Assembly: GCA_028829895.1 (NCBI GenBank) | Contig: CM054177.1 | Coordinates: 79,506,163-79,570,162, forward strand | Reading direction: 5' to 3' | DNA from: Sinotaia quadrata | Lineage: Eukaryota; Mollusca; Gastropoda; Architaenioglossa; Viviparidae | Length of the DNA stretch: 64,000 nt | Part shown: positions 1-13,300 of the stretch, in pieces | How the letters are laid out: the number at the start of each line of letters is the position of its first letter | Position numbering within the stretch: position 1 is the stretch's first letter | Program-made: the position numbers and the translations under genes | Notes under the pieces: generated by a model | Told to the model about the DNA's origin: nothing | Database searches by the model: none | What the model saw: the letters and a program-made list of their open reading frames with translations, nothing else

Positions 1-937
1 CAACATCAAATATGTTTGCTTCATGAACAGAATTCGGTACATTTGCTATTAGTATTAGCCTTTGTAACTTCAGACCATGAATTCCAGATTCCAAATAGGC
101 TTGATACTCTATGGTCACATGACTAGTCTCCACCAATTAGCAAAATGAAATTCCGCAATAGTAACAAGTTGTTGAAAAAGTGGGGGAGGGGTTCCTCTTT
201 CCAAAATATTATATATTCTTACAGAAAGGATGTTTAACTTTCCAAATCAAGTGAAATCTCAAATCAACCCTTAACAAATTTTGGCCTTTAGCAGAAAATG
301 AGATGCCTGGCATATCAGACTCATTTTAACATAACATTCACATATATTTATATGTGTGAATTTAGTGATTAATAAAAAATATTTTTGAATATATTTACAC
401 ATTCCTATTCCAAAAGATTTATTTTTCTTTAACAGTATTGTATAGGTACAGCAAAAATTTCAGTTTGCCAGGGCTGTTTTTGAGCTTGGTCCCCCCCCCC
501 CCCCAGTGTTCAAATTCAGTTTCAATTTCTTTTTATAATAAAGGATTTTCAAACTCCAAAATAAAAAAAATGTAACCACCATTGCTATATATAATTGTTG
601 GGCAGGGAGGCATTTGCTTGTAGTTTCAGTATCATACTATTATTATTATTTCTTATCACTTTTAACTTAGTTTAGCATGAATACAAAAATAATTATTTAA
701 AAGCTTCTTTTTATTTAAACTTAAATTAACACTGTATCATATGTCTGCATACATCTGTACCACACATAATTTCCTATTTTACTTTATTCTCACTAATTTT
801 AATATAAAATAAAATAATCTTTATTGTTAAGATACAAAATTTAAATGTTAATATTGAATTATACTTTATAGGCAATTTGTTTAACAAAAATTTAATATAG
901 TACATATTTATTGCATGTTTACATTTATTCAAGCCAG
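1..937. other. Upstream sequence, intron or 5' flank; no gene seen
   Basis: AT-rich sequence ending in a plausible splice acceptor (AG at 932-933 or 936-937) just before the first coding exon. It is therefore probably the end of an intron that separates a 5' untranslated exon lying outside the window. It contains a 14-base C run at 491-504. No promoter or coding potential is recognisable. Confidence 0.5.
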
Positions 938-949
938 GATCTATCAGAC

Positions 950-1303
950 ATGACTATTGTCATGCGTGGTAGTCCTGCTGGTGGAGATTCTCCACAGGAC
1001 AATGTCCAGCAGCAGCAGCAGCAATTACCTCCAACTCAACCACAACCAGCAACAGTTTTGACACAGACAGGCCAGCCAATAACAACACAACCAAGTATTA
1101 GTCCTCCTGTACAGCAAACTCAATCTCATTCTCAGCAGCCATTGCAGGAACATCAAGTACCCACTTGCCAAGTGATAAGCATGCCTTCTACTTCACCTCT
1201 ATCATCCATGGTAACACAGTCTGGGATGCCTCTAGTGAATCAATCCATTCCAACCCCATTAGAAGAAGGTGGTCAGGGTGATGGTGATGCTGCACTTCCT
1301 CAG
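950..1303 (+). CDS. USP9X: USP9X coding exon 1 (residues 1-118, start codon)
   Basis: The start is ATG at 950, preceded by GAC (purine at -3). The protein opens [12 protein letters not shown], aligning with the MTATTRGSPVGG start of vertebrate USP9X. The rest is a low-complexity Q/P/S/T-rich stretch with a CAG run (QQQQQQ) near residues 22-27, ending GDGDAALPQ. The donor is CAG|GTAATA at 1304, phase 0. The exon probably begins at 934 or 938 with a short 5' UTR. The linker is clearly longer than the corresponding vertebrate segment. Confidence 0.85.
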
Positions 1304-4300
1304 GTAATATATATATATATATATTTTTTTTCCCCTGCTCATTAACTTTAGCAGGCTGTCATTCATTAGAGGTAGTCAGGAAATCTTATCAGTGGTGAGT
1401 ACAACTATGCTTTAAAAGCATGTAATTGTTTCATACTGTTAGGGAATTCTATTTCCAGAACAGGTCTGTCTCGTGAATCCAAACTACTTAATATTGTCTG
1501 TTAATCAGAAGACCCAGATGATTGTTGAATATACTTTTCTAAAGAGATTTTCTTTCATTTAGACTTGAATGAAGTCTCATTTGGACTTGAATGAAGCATT
1601 TGTTGGATTTGTAATAATATATATTCGCTTCAATAATGGAACGCAAGTTAGAAATGGAAATTTAGAAAGTTTATGTCCAAATCATCTCGTAGTCAAAAAA
1701 GTGAGAATGAAAGGGAATGTGTTCTTTTTGTCATTTTAGCACTTACAAAAGGCTGTTGATAGAGACAAACATTTATACTTAGCAAATGCTAATGGAAGTG
1801 TCAAAATATTATGTACATCTACACTTTTTGAAAATCTGGCATCTCAGTTTAACTGGATAAACAGACTGTCAACCTTCATTTATTTTTTTTTTTGTGATCA
1901 TCTGTTTGAAAGGAGAATTGACAACATTGTTCTTATCATCTAAGAAGAATGTTTAAGTGTAGATGTACGTAATATTTTACACTTCCATTAGCATTTACTC
2001 AGTATAAATGTGTCCTTTTTCTGGCTTGTTTTGTTTTCTTATTGACATTAACAACATTGCCCAAATATTGATAGTGTACAAAATTTTAGCATTAACTTTT
2101 TTGTACTTGTGCTTGTTTTCAGACTGGCAATTCTCTAGTATTGTAGCATTGTTCCTATTTTTAAAAATAAAAGCATTTAAATTATTAATATTAGCTAAAC
2201 AAAACTTCATATTTGTGGGAAACTTTTTTTTATTTGCCTAAGCAAATATTTGCTCATTTTTCTCTCTGAATGTTTGGAAAAAATATTATGCAACAGCAAA
2301 GTTGTAAAATAGTTTAACATTTTTTCACTTTTTCCAATTTTCACCATTGTCTCTTGCTATAATAATGCTGTTACAGTATATGTAGTTAAATCTGCATGAA
2401 ATTAATGCATGAAACATACTTTTACTGCCAACATTTATTGTCTTTATGGATTGAATTGATACTTACTGAATTTATTTTCTAACCCATTCCGTGATGGAAG
2501 TGTGTTTTTCTGCACTACTTTGTGTCATAAGCATATGTAAGCACATCTAAGTTCCCAAAGCAGACTTTTTTTTTTTTTACATAATGCCAAATTGAAGCTG
2601 ATTTTGAAGCCATTTGGAATTTTGTTCATTTCAAATCAGTTTTTGACATCAAGTGGCATTGCTTATTTAAAAAAGTTTTTACCCATGCTGGCCTCATTTG
2701 CACCAAAGTGCTGATCAGAAATGGCAGGCACACATCATAGAAGTTATAAATCAAGTGATGTCAAGTGTTCAGTTCCATCGATTTTTCTTCAATCTAGTGA
2801 AGAAGGATCATTTTATGGGTTTCAGATGCAGGCAGATCATGATTTGAATGCAGATGATAGTGAGAATGAAAGTGATATTGTTTTTAATCAGGATGATATT
2901 AATAAGTCAGACTACAACATTATAGTAGATCCAGTCTTGCCAATTCAAACTGACAATGAATGGACTGCACATCTTCGTACACAATTTATTGTCAATGATT
3001 TTAACTCAACTAGTACAGGAGCTGTCTTTCCAGATGGATGTGATGTTAATGACTGCAACACACTGGATTATTTTTCTTTGTTATTTCCCGAAATGAATTG
3101 ATAGATATTGTCCACAACACTAATAGATATGCAGTATTTCGACAAGGTGCCTGTACTTATGCAAACTTTGAGCAGACAACATTAGCAGAGATGAAAAACA
3201 TACAGTATTTTGATAGGCCTATTCCAGTTACCAGAGACTGATCTCGTATGGTCTGCAGATCCTTTTATCTGCAATGTTGGCATAAAATTGATCTTTGCCA
3301 GAAATCATTTTACCAGCCTTCACGCTAGTGACAGATGGGCAGAGCCAACCAGAGAAGATCCAAACTTTCACCATTTATACAAAATGAAAAGAGTGATGGA
3401 TACTCTGGCAACTACATTTGCTGCTACATCCATATCTGGGTGTCATTTGGCAGTAGACAAATCATTGATTTGCAATAGACGTACAAGAGAAACCTCTGCC
3501 AACATCATCAAACAAGTCCGCAAGCTTTGATCTAAATGAGCATCATTGAGAAAGCTGCTCTATAAATAATGGCCATCAGGGAAAGAGTTAAAGGTCTGTT
3601 AATACTTGAAAGAAAGAGTGTTAATTAATCCTTTAATTGTATAATGTTTAAAATCACCAAAAATCTCTTAATTTTTAAAAAGATTAAACCCTTTCTGTAT
3701 CGTATCGCCCACTAGCATCCTCTATCCACTGTGTATTGAATTGCCTGGAGTTGCCCGCTATTAATAAACATTCTTTATTTAGGTTTTGTAATCACTGCTT
3801 TTGTGGAAATAGCTGGTATCATGGATATTTCTTCCAGCGAGAGCTCACATTTTTCAAAATGGCAACATCCTTTGTTTACACATGTTCTACTGATTTTAGT
3901 GATTTTTCAAAGTTGACTGTTTTTAAATGGCTGTTAATGAATAAACTTGTGAACAACATCCTTGGCTGGGGATCTGGTCAATACAGATGAAGGTATTGTA
4001 GAAATAATGGTGAGGAAGATGCCGAGATACAGATTTAGAGAGAGTTGAAGTCTGATCACACTGACTCAGAATTTGAGATTGATGACAGTTCAATTTTGAA
4101 CCAAACGTAAGTAGTTGTAGATGTCACCGAGTGGTCTAGAGAATTGAAAGATGTGATTGTAAATGAATTTATGATGACATCTGGCTCCATGCATGTCTAG
4201 GACATTGAAGCTACACCCTATGATGTGTTCAGCTTATTTATTCCTAATGTCTTTTATGAACATTGTGCTAAGTAAACAAATCTTTATGCTGAGCAACAGT

Positions 4301-7300
4301 AAACAATGAAAAACAAAATAGACAAATTATAGAAGCCCTGCTCAGCTGGAAAAATGAAACTTTTCTCTATGTCAGCATCATGTTCGGCATCCACAAATTG
4401 CCTAGTTTTCATAATTGGTCCACAAGTGACCTCAAATGTTATGTCAAAACTTGGTTTTTGTTTTAAGTAGCCATCAACATTGGTTGGATTATTTATAAAG
4501 AAATGAAATCAGCCGCTGATCCTACATTGAAACCAATGTCTCATTTGGATGTTCATTTGAGCATAGGTGCGAAAGAAGAACCATCTTTAACTGGTATGTC
4601 TTCTTGGACCCCCCCAAAATTGTTATGAATGTTGAGCAAAGAAGACTAAAACTAACTCTGGTAAAGGCATAGAAGTGGTGTTTGCTGCTTGATCTGCAAA
4701 GTACACTTTTGCAAAAGCCTATGCTTTACATATGTCTACCAGAAACTGTAAATTATAATTACTTTAAATGTGCAACAAATGCGGAGGAAAGCAAAGAAAA
4801 CTCTGAACATTTCGATTTTTCTCGTGAAATTTATTTTTTATTTTAATGTAAAAATATAATTATATTATTATATGCTATGCAGATTGATAGCCTCATCCAT
4901 ATCTAGACTTTATTATATTTTTCATTACATTAACTTCATATATTATTTTTTAATTAATTATTGTATGAGGTCAGGTACACTTTTGGTTAGAGTGATCTCC
5001 CTTGACTGAATTTTAAGAAGGGTATTAATAATTATAGAAAAAATATCTGATACTTGAAGGGTGAAGACAATTCAATCATTTTAAAAGACTGTGTTATTAC
5101 TAAACTTTTGCATTACTGTGATTTTTTTTTTTTTTAAGCCGGTGACTGGGGAGCAAGAGCCAGAATTTCCACATGTAGAGCTTGCCAAATTGGATGAAAT
5201 GATTAATCGTCCACGTTGGGTAGTGCCAGTTTTGCCCAAAGGAGAATTAGAGGTCCTCCTTGAAGCTGCAATTAAACTCAGCAAAGAAGGCAAGCTTAAT
5301 CATATACAATTCTAATCGTAATCACTATCACTATTGCTTGTAGTTTTCGGAATTACAAATTAGATGAAAATTTACAGATGAAAGTAAAATGCAAAATTTT
5401 ATTTTTTATTGCATGATTCTTAGTTATGCACTTTACAAATTTTAGGGTATATTAGTATTGTGACTGATTAATTGATTAATCTTTCACTGACACATCATGT
5501 AATTAGTCATTGTAATATATGTTTTCTACACATAAAGTAGTATAGGTGCACTTGGAGGTGCTTTAAAAAAGATATATTACGAATTGTACTATGAACTATT
5601 TTTCATATATACAGCATATAGTATATGAGTTTAGAGTAAGATTCAAATAAAAATGGTTTTAATTTATTTTTTTTATGCTATTGTTAGAAATAAATGTAGC
5701 ATTTTTTATTGTTTATTTTGTTGTTTAAAAATCCTAAATTTGCAGATAGTTAGCATAAGAGTTTAAATATAATTAAAAAATATGGTAAGACAAAATATAC
5801 CAGAGTGTACATTTGATGAATTTGCTTTAACCGAATTTTATCTTAATCATTTAACTTTTTCAGGACATAAACAGTAATGTGCTGCACTTGTCTTTTTTAG
5901 TAACTCAGTTGCACTTTTTAATGTCTTATGTTTTAAAATTTATGATTATTTAAAAATAAGGATAGAGGGCTGATTGAAACCAAGTGGCAGGTTGAAATAA
6001 AAACTGTAGTATTATGTACTCTGAAACATGGTCCCTCAAAGTCTTGGCCAATTTTTACAAGTGAAATGAACCCTAACAATAATTTAACATATTACCAACT
6101 CTAAAAAGATACAATGATGGGGTATAGCCTCACAAAAACTAAATAATTAATGCATATTTGAGGCTGTTGATATTGGCATTACCTATTATGATTAATTAAA
6201 TGGCTGTCATTCGTGATCCATCATAACTTAATTAATAAACCAGGCTTTTTGTGGGGGAAAACGATCTAGGATCAATGTGTGACCATTGTCTGACAGAGAT
6301 TATCAAAAATGTTAATAAAATTTATAGCAGAAATTATAAATAATGATTGTTTAGGAGGCCTATACTTGTCTACTCTCACTCACATCCATGATGATCTCGA
6401 ACACTTTAATGTCTGTACAGATACTATCTTTATTTCCATCAAATAGCCTCAAAAGATTATCCACATAATTAATTAAAATCATTTTACAACTGCAAGAGTT
6501 ACAGTTAATTAAGCTTAGTGAATTACTTTTGCAGCAGAGAAACAAGCACAGCCGACAACGCCATGGTGATCACGCGCTTCGTTTATGTTTAGGCCTATGT
6601 TTACTTCGCGCAAGAAGTGGGTTGCACATTTTCCTGCTCTACGGGTTCCGCTACGAAAATGCCACTTTATCATGCTATATACCATTTGAAAGAAGAGATT
6701 CTCTACTTTCTAATGATATTTGGAAAAAAAACCATTAAAAAAATACAGATTCGAAACTAACATGGTTGCATTCTACATTCATTTTTCTTTAGTTTGATAT
6801 AAGATACATTCTGATAGGACAATCGTAGCGGAATCCATTTTAGTGTTTGCAAGGTATATCAAAACACGATGGTAAAACCGGAGATTGAGATTTTTGCCAT
6901 GGCTATCGAAACACACCAACGTACCTAATTTAATGCGATCGTACACACTTCCACTCACTCTCTCACAAATAAAAAATACATTAATGAAAAGGTGGAAGAT
7001 GGTTTTATTCAACAAATTATTTCACAAGCATGATAAATACAGAACATAAACACAGCACTTGTGGCAAAATGGTAAATTTTTTGGAATTTAGTAGTTATTG
7101 GCTATCGTCATATAGAGGCTGGTTCTACCTACATTAGCACTACATGAAATAATTAGATCTAGTGGGGGGTTGCTCATATTTAAACTAAATTTTAATTTGC
7201 ATGTGTAGCTTACAACTTATTTGTGCTCCAATTAATTTGGACATGAGTTTTCTCTGCATTAGTAAATTAATCTTGGGTTTATTCAGAAATAACTGCTTAA

Positions 7301-10300
7301 GACATTATGAACTCAACTGCCTAGCACTTCTTTATATTTTCATTCTAACCATGACTAAAGTTCATGAGCGTACTAATCACTCTTATTTTTAAAAAAAATA
7401 GCTTATGTTGAGTAAAGGAGATGATGCACATAGATAATTTTAACAGTTTGGTAAATTCGATTTGAGTGTTTTTCTAAGTAATTTTGGTTCTCTTAAATTT
7501 TAAAATTATTCTAAAAATAGTTGCTGTTTGTAGTTATAAATGTTGTTATGTACAAGATGGTATGTTTCTGTGTCATTTTCTTTAGGGTTAAGATTAGTGT
7601 ATCTCCTCCATATTTGAAATTTGTTTTTCTGGGAAGTTTCTTGGTTTTATTTATTTTTACTGATTAATTCTAATTTCAGGTCTAGATATTCGCAGTGAAG
7701 CATGCCAGAGGTTCTTTCGAGAGGGTCTGACTACTTCCTTCACTAAGATTCTCACTGATGAAGCTGTCAGTGGATGGAAATATGAAATACATGTAAGTTT
7801 TATTGCCAGAAGTGATGTTATTTTAAAGATTGTAGACATTTAACCAATCACCCAGTAGTCATCACAGTATAGCAAACAACTAAACCTATTGTGAATTGAA
7901 TAATAAATAAGGAACATATCACTCTGCACTATTTTAATATTCACTTCACAATAGGTTTAGTTTGTTTCACACTTCTTCAGAAAGGATTTTAAAATTTTTC
8001 AAAGTAATACTTACCTGGCTCATGATAAAATATATTAACATAGTAATAAGGATATTATTTTGACAGTTTTTTTGACGAAAAAGTCAAAGCTTGTGTGTAT
8101 TTTTTCCACACAAAACCACCAGATGCATATACTGTAAAATAAAATGAGTCAGGTGAATGTTTCATCATAAATGTGTTTTAGTAATATTTTTGATACACAA
8201 CTAAGTACAGTTTAAGGGCACATACAGCACGAGAAATAAATTTTTTTCTTATTTACTTTTTTTTTCAGTTTTGAGATTTTTACACATTTGCATACTTTGA
8301 TATCTTTTTCTGCAGAAAATATGTTGTTGTTTTTTATTAAGAACTGTGGGTTTTTGTGAAAATAAATTGAACTAACTGTGTTCAAAAAAGCATTTTCTTT
8401 GCATAGTATCGCCGATAATAGTCCACTTTGCTTCACAATACCCGCCATTTTTTAAAACTAAATCATAGAGTATTATATATCGAATTAAAGGGAATTACCT
8501 CCCTTATGCAAAAAACATGAGCTCATTGTTCTCTAACACGATATAAGCACATGGTTTGACGAAACGTTGACCCACTACAAGTGCTTGTGTGGTGTATGTC
8601 ACATAGTACAAAAGTGAAAATCGTTCTTTCATTGGTTAAAATGGGTGGTTGCTATGGGTTACATATCAAATCCGGGCATTTTCAAAATGGCTGCCAATGA
8701 ATTTTGCGTGATGCTCAGTTCTAATTAGACAAAATTTCTCTAAGCAATTTATAATGTCGCTCGGGAAACAAAGATTGTCTAAGGCTCTAGTCAAAGTTCG
8801 ATGAGAAAAGCGGAAAGCAACACAGGGCAATCGTAGTAATCCTAACAATCACACGTTGACTGCTGCAGAGGTCGTACAAACGAATTTACATGCTGTGACA
8901 CCCCCACACCGACCCCTGTTTACCCAAAACAAATGTAGTTTTATAGCTGCAGACTGTACAAACTCAAGATTTTGACAATATCTCTTCAGCCACCTCCCAT
9001 CCATCTACTTCTAGAGTAACAATGCAAGATATTTATTCTGCTCCTAGAGCTACCACGCTTGTTGCAGATGACACACATCGTTTAAATTTGCAAGTCGGTC
9101 CAAGCGATCACCTCCCACCCACCTACTTCCACAAGAAAACAAACTTTGATTGTTGCTGGCAATGTAGAACAGCCTGATTGCCTGCTCTACCTTTGGTCAA
9201 CCCCAATCTGTCTACTTCTACTGGATATTTATATTTATAATGTTCCTAGCACTACCATTCTCATTGCTGAAGCTGGTGATGCCTCCCTCACCACCCTCCA
9301 TCCTGATACTTCCAGGCGGAAACTAACTTTGATTCAGCCAAAATTAGCAGCCGTTGACACTGCTTCAGAGAAGAATATCAGGTGCATCGTTGAGTTAGAT
9401 AATTTGAATGTAGGTATTCCAAACATCGCTGAATGGCTGATTGGGACGTTGTTTTGTCAATTTTTCTACATTTTCAACACTCATGTTTCCTCTGTTTATT
9501 AAAGCTTTGTAAAATAAAAGCACATGAAACAAAAGTTTGTTCTCTGTTCTGTCTTTATGTGTTTTTTGTTTTAATAAATAATTGTGAAAAAGTAATAAGA
9601 AGTTATTCAGAAGTTGCCAACCGAACGACTTTTTTACCAAGCCGCCATAACTTGTCTGGCGGTAGCGCTTAACACATGCACTCTTTCTCGGTCCGTGGCG
9701 TCGTCTGCGGTACAGTAATCTAAAAATAATAATGGTTTTCATGTAGGGGAGAGAACAAGGTTCATTTCCATACTAAATAGTGCGTGGGAATTTCAAAATA
9801 AAGCGAAATACGGTTAAACTTAAATTTTCTTAAATTACGTTTTTGGTGATTCCGATAACATAGCAACCGTAAAAGTTACCAGAAAATAGGAAAATTCTTC
9901 ATCTATAAGTCTATATAGTTTGTTTGAGACAAAAAGTACTGCAGAAGACGCCAATTGCGTTGAAAGAACTGTACTCAATGACCGAAATCACCGAAGACTG
10001 TCAACAAAAATGGCGGACTTTATCGAGTACCGTAGTGTTCAACTCTGCGACATTGAACCGGTTTCCACTTTGCATTCTCGTGCATCACTCTGTTTGAGGA
10101 TGTTAGTTGATAAGTTAAATCACTTATTTTCAGTTTATAGCGTATATTTGTTCGTTTAAAGGACTATAATAGCCGATAAATAAGAATTGTCAGTGTCTAT
10201 AGGCCTACGGTAGCGTTCGTCTTTGACGGCGTTGAGGGTGAACACAGAAAATAACTTTCTGAATTTATTCCTGCCTTATCCATAGCTTAAGTTTTGTATC

Positions 10301-13300
10301 ATTCAATAGGGAAAAGATTTATTTGCAATATAATGTATTTCGTTTATTCGGATCGCGTGTTATTTGTTTTTAATTCTTTTTATTTTGTGGTCACGTGACC
10401 GTATTTTCGTCCATTACTGCATTAGCTGGGCACAGTGTAAACAAAGAGTATATCACTGATTCACTAGATTAAAAATAAATAATTATTTTTACCAGATTTT
10501 CTTTTCTTTTTTAAAATTTTGACAGACACGAGTGAGTTATATATTTATTACCTGTATTTTGCAAGCTTATTTTTCCATAATAAATATATGAGTGAGTTGA
10601 TAATGCACATACTATTACTATAAGTATTACATTTATAAGATCATAACTTTGGTGGTGGTGGGTGAACTCTGAAAATGACTTTAGAATTTATATTCCTTAT
10701 CCAAAGCTTAAGGTGGCACACATAACTGAAATCCAGTAAATGTCAACAACAAAAATGGTATCAAATAAATGAAGGAAATTTTTATTCAAGTTTTCAGAAA
10801 CTGGTGAAAAATGGTTGATGATTCAAAATATATAGGCCTACTCACTTTTCTTATGAATTTAATAGGTTTTGCATCAAAATTATTTATTTAATATAAACAT
10901 ATTTTCTTAAACTTAAAATTTGTTAATTCTTTTTGACAAGATTATAAGAAAACCTTAAAATATATAGACAAAATATTCAATTAATATACTGTAATTTCTG
11001 GTTAGTGTGTAGCAATCATTCAGTTGATGGAGCACATATTTTATTTAAATAATTTTTTTTAAAATTAAAAAAAAAAATAATTATACATGTAATTATATAT
11101 CCACACTATAGTAAAATAAAAAAGTTAGAGGTTCAGAAACCAGCTTATGGCCTTATGTTATCCTTAAACTGTGTTCAGAATTCTTTGCAGATATCTTTAA
11201 TAGTTATTTTTAAGATATCCTGCAAAAACCGAAATTAATGACTGATTTTCAGTTAACTTTTTAACCACAAATGTCTCCTATGGTATACTCCCATCTTTGA
11301 TTAAAATATCTTCAAAACTATTGTGATTTGTCCAAAAATAAAAGCAATTTCATAAAATTTATATCAGAAAATACCAATAAAATTTTTGTTATTGAATTTT
11401 TTCAATTTTTCATGCTTTTTGAGCTAGGTGTGCCACCTTAAGAGATTGTACCATTCAATAGGGGAAAGATTTATGAGGTACAAATATTTTTTAAAGCATG
11501 TCATTGGAAAGACTGGCTGAGAAAAGATGATGTGGAGATAATAAATATTAAATGGCTGTCTTTTACTGCAACTATGAAATTCTGTCTATGTCCAGTGAAG
11601 GCAGATTGTGGAATAACGGTCTACCAGCAGATTGAATTGCTTATTTTATATTTAGGTTAAGCACCACAACATGAAACATGCTGTGGTGGAAAGAATGTAA
11701 TTGTGTGCATTCAATGTATAAGAACATTCCTTGTGGTTCCATGCTAGACAGCACTAGAATCATTGAACTGAAAAAGCATTAAATTAGATGAATGATTGGC
11801 AAATGTCTGAGTGTGTTTGTATAAAATATGAAGATTTCCCTACTGTGGTGAGTGCATTCTTAATATAGATCTTTCCAAACTGAATCCAATGATACCAAAA
11901 GCATCTCTGTAGCTCAATTACAAGCAGAGTTATTACAGTTTTAACATTTATAGCAATTTCGCCCATTTTGTGTTAACTGCGTTAGAGCTTTTTCCAACCT
12001 GAAAATGAATAAATTACTAATTTTGACTGACTGTATATTTAAAAATAACATTGCAAAGCCTCTCAAAAAAATTCAGCCATATCTGTGTGTTGGATACTAC
12101 TTATGTGGAGAGTCTGAACTATATTGTTCATCATTTCTTTATTTTGTGGACCTTCAAAATAAGCTATTTGTACAACTTCGTTTTTGAGCGTAAAACTTTG
12201 CGAAAAATTAAATATTGAAAAATTTGTAACTTTGGTTGTAATTGAGGTACAAACTTCATTTTAGTATCATTGAAATCAGCAAAAAAAGTTCTATCTGTCT
12301 ATTTGTTTTTAAAGTATGAATAATGATTTTGAAAAATATGTTTGGAATACCTATTGAATGCATTGTTTTCATCAGCTGCTTGCTCTGAATGCAAAAGTGT
12401 TGGAAGTTTGAAAGTGTGTTTGGGAGAGAATATGGGTTGGGCCACATGAATCTAAAGTTGGCTTATTACTTCCTTTTGAAGTTGCCAAAGAGCTTTAGCC
12501 AATATATCGAAGAATGTCTAACCCCAATCTCCTGCAGAGAATGCAGCATAGCAGAACTCAAAATGCAAATGAGTGTTTAAACTCTTTGATTTGGTCTAGG
12601 TGTCTCAAGACAGTTCATGTAGGAGCACAACGTATTTGTGCATCAGCCTCCAGTGCAAGTTTCTCATATCAATCTAGACTCCACATTTATCCCAAGTGAT
12701 GAAACACTTGGATGAGACACCTACTGTTGTACTCCAAGCATACCAGGAGGTACAAAACAGCAGAAGATGCTAGCAAGCAGAATATTTAGCCAAGCCAGAG
12801 ACTAAGCAATGTCGTATAAAAAAGAAAATGTCAAACAGAAGACTTGTGCAGTGGAGAAGGCAAAAAGCAGAACCTATGGCTCAGGATTATTAGGGGGACT
12901 AAATGATTTTTCGGAATTCATTGTGCTGTGGATAAAGCGAAGTTAGTTTTTAAAAAAGTAAATATTGAACACAAAATGAATGTTTTACCGTCTTTATTAT
13001 ACTTTAAATGAGTTTTTCTCAAAATTTTGTTTTTCTGTCCGTGCCATTTGCTTGCAGACCTGGATCACCAAATATAGTAAACATACATAGATGAAACTTT
13101 GCATATTTGTTCCCTATATACACAAGATCAAATATGGATTAATGCCTGCATGCATTATTTTTTGTTTTACAATATTTTTTACTTTGACATTTTATGTTCA
13201 ATTTAAGATTTTTGACGGGTATGTCAATTAAAATTTCTTTAAATGCATACTTTACGTTTTTAATCATGCATCAAGGATAATAAAAATGTTATTTTAAAAA

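Larger units (their letters stand above)
1304..5138 (+). other. USP9X intron 1 (3.8 kb)
   Basis: Intron with GT donor and AG acceptor, phase 0. It starts with a short TA repeat (1304-1322). It holds a fold-back repeat (1764-2015) and two decayed piggyBac copies (about 2484-3587 and 3688-5023). Nothing else is recognisable. Confidence 0.85.

Noticed and set aside
5289..5315. Reading through exon 2 to the TAA at 5313 as a short protein
   Set aside because: The residues after SKEG do not match the family, while a GC donor gives an exact join to exon 3.
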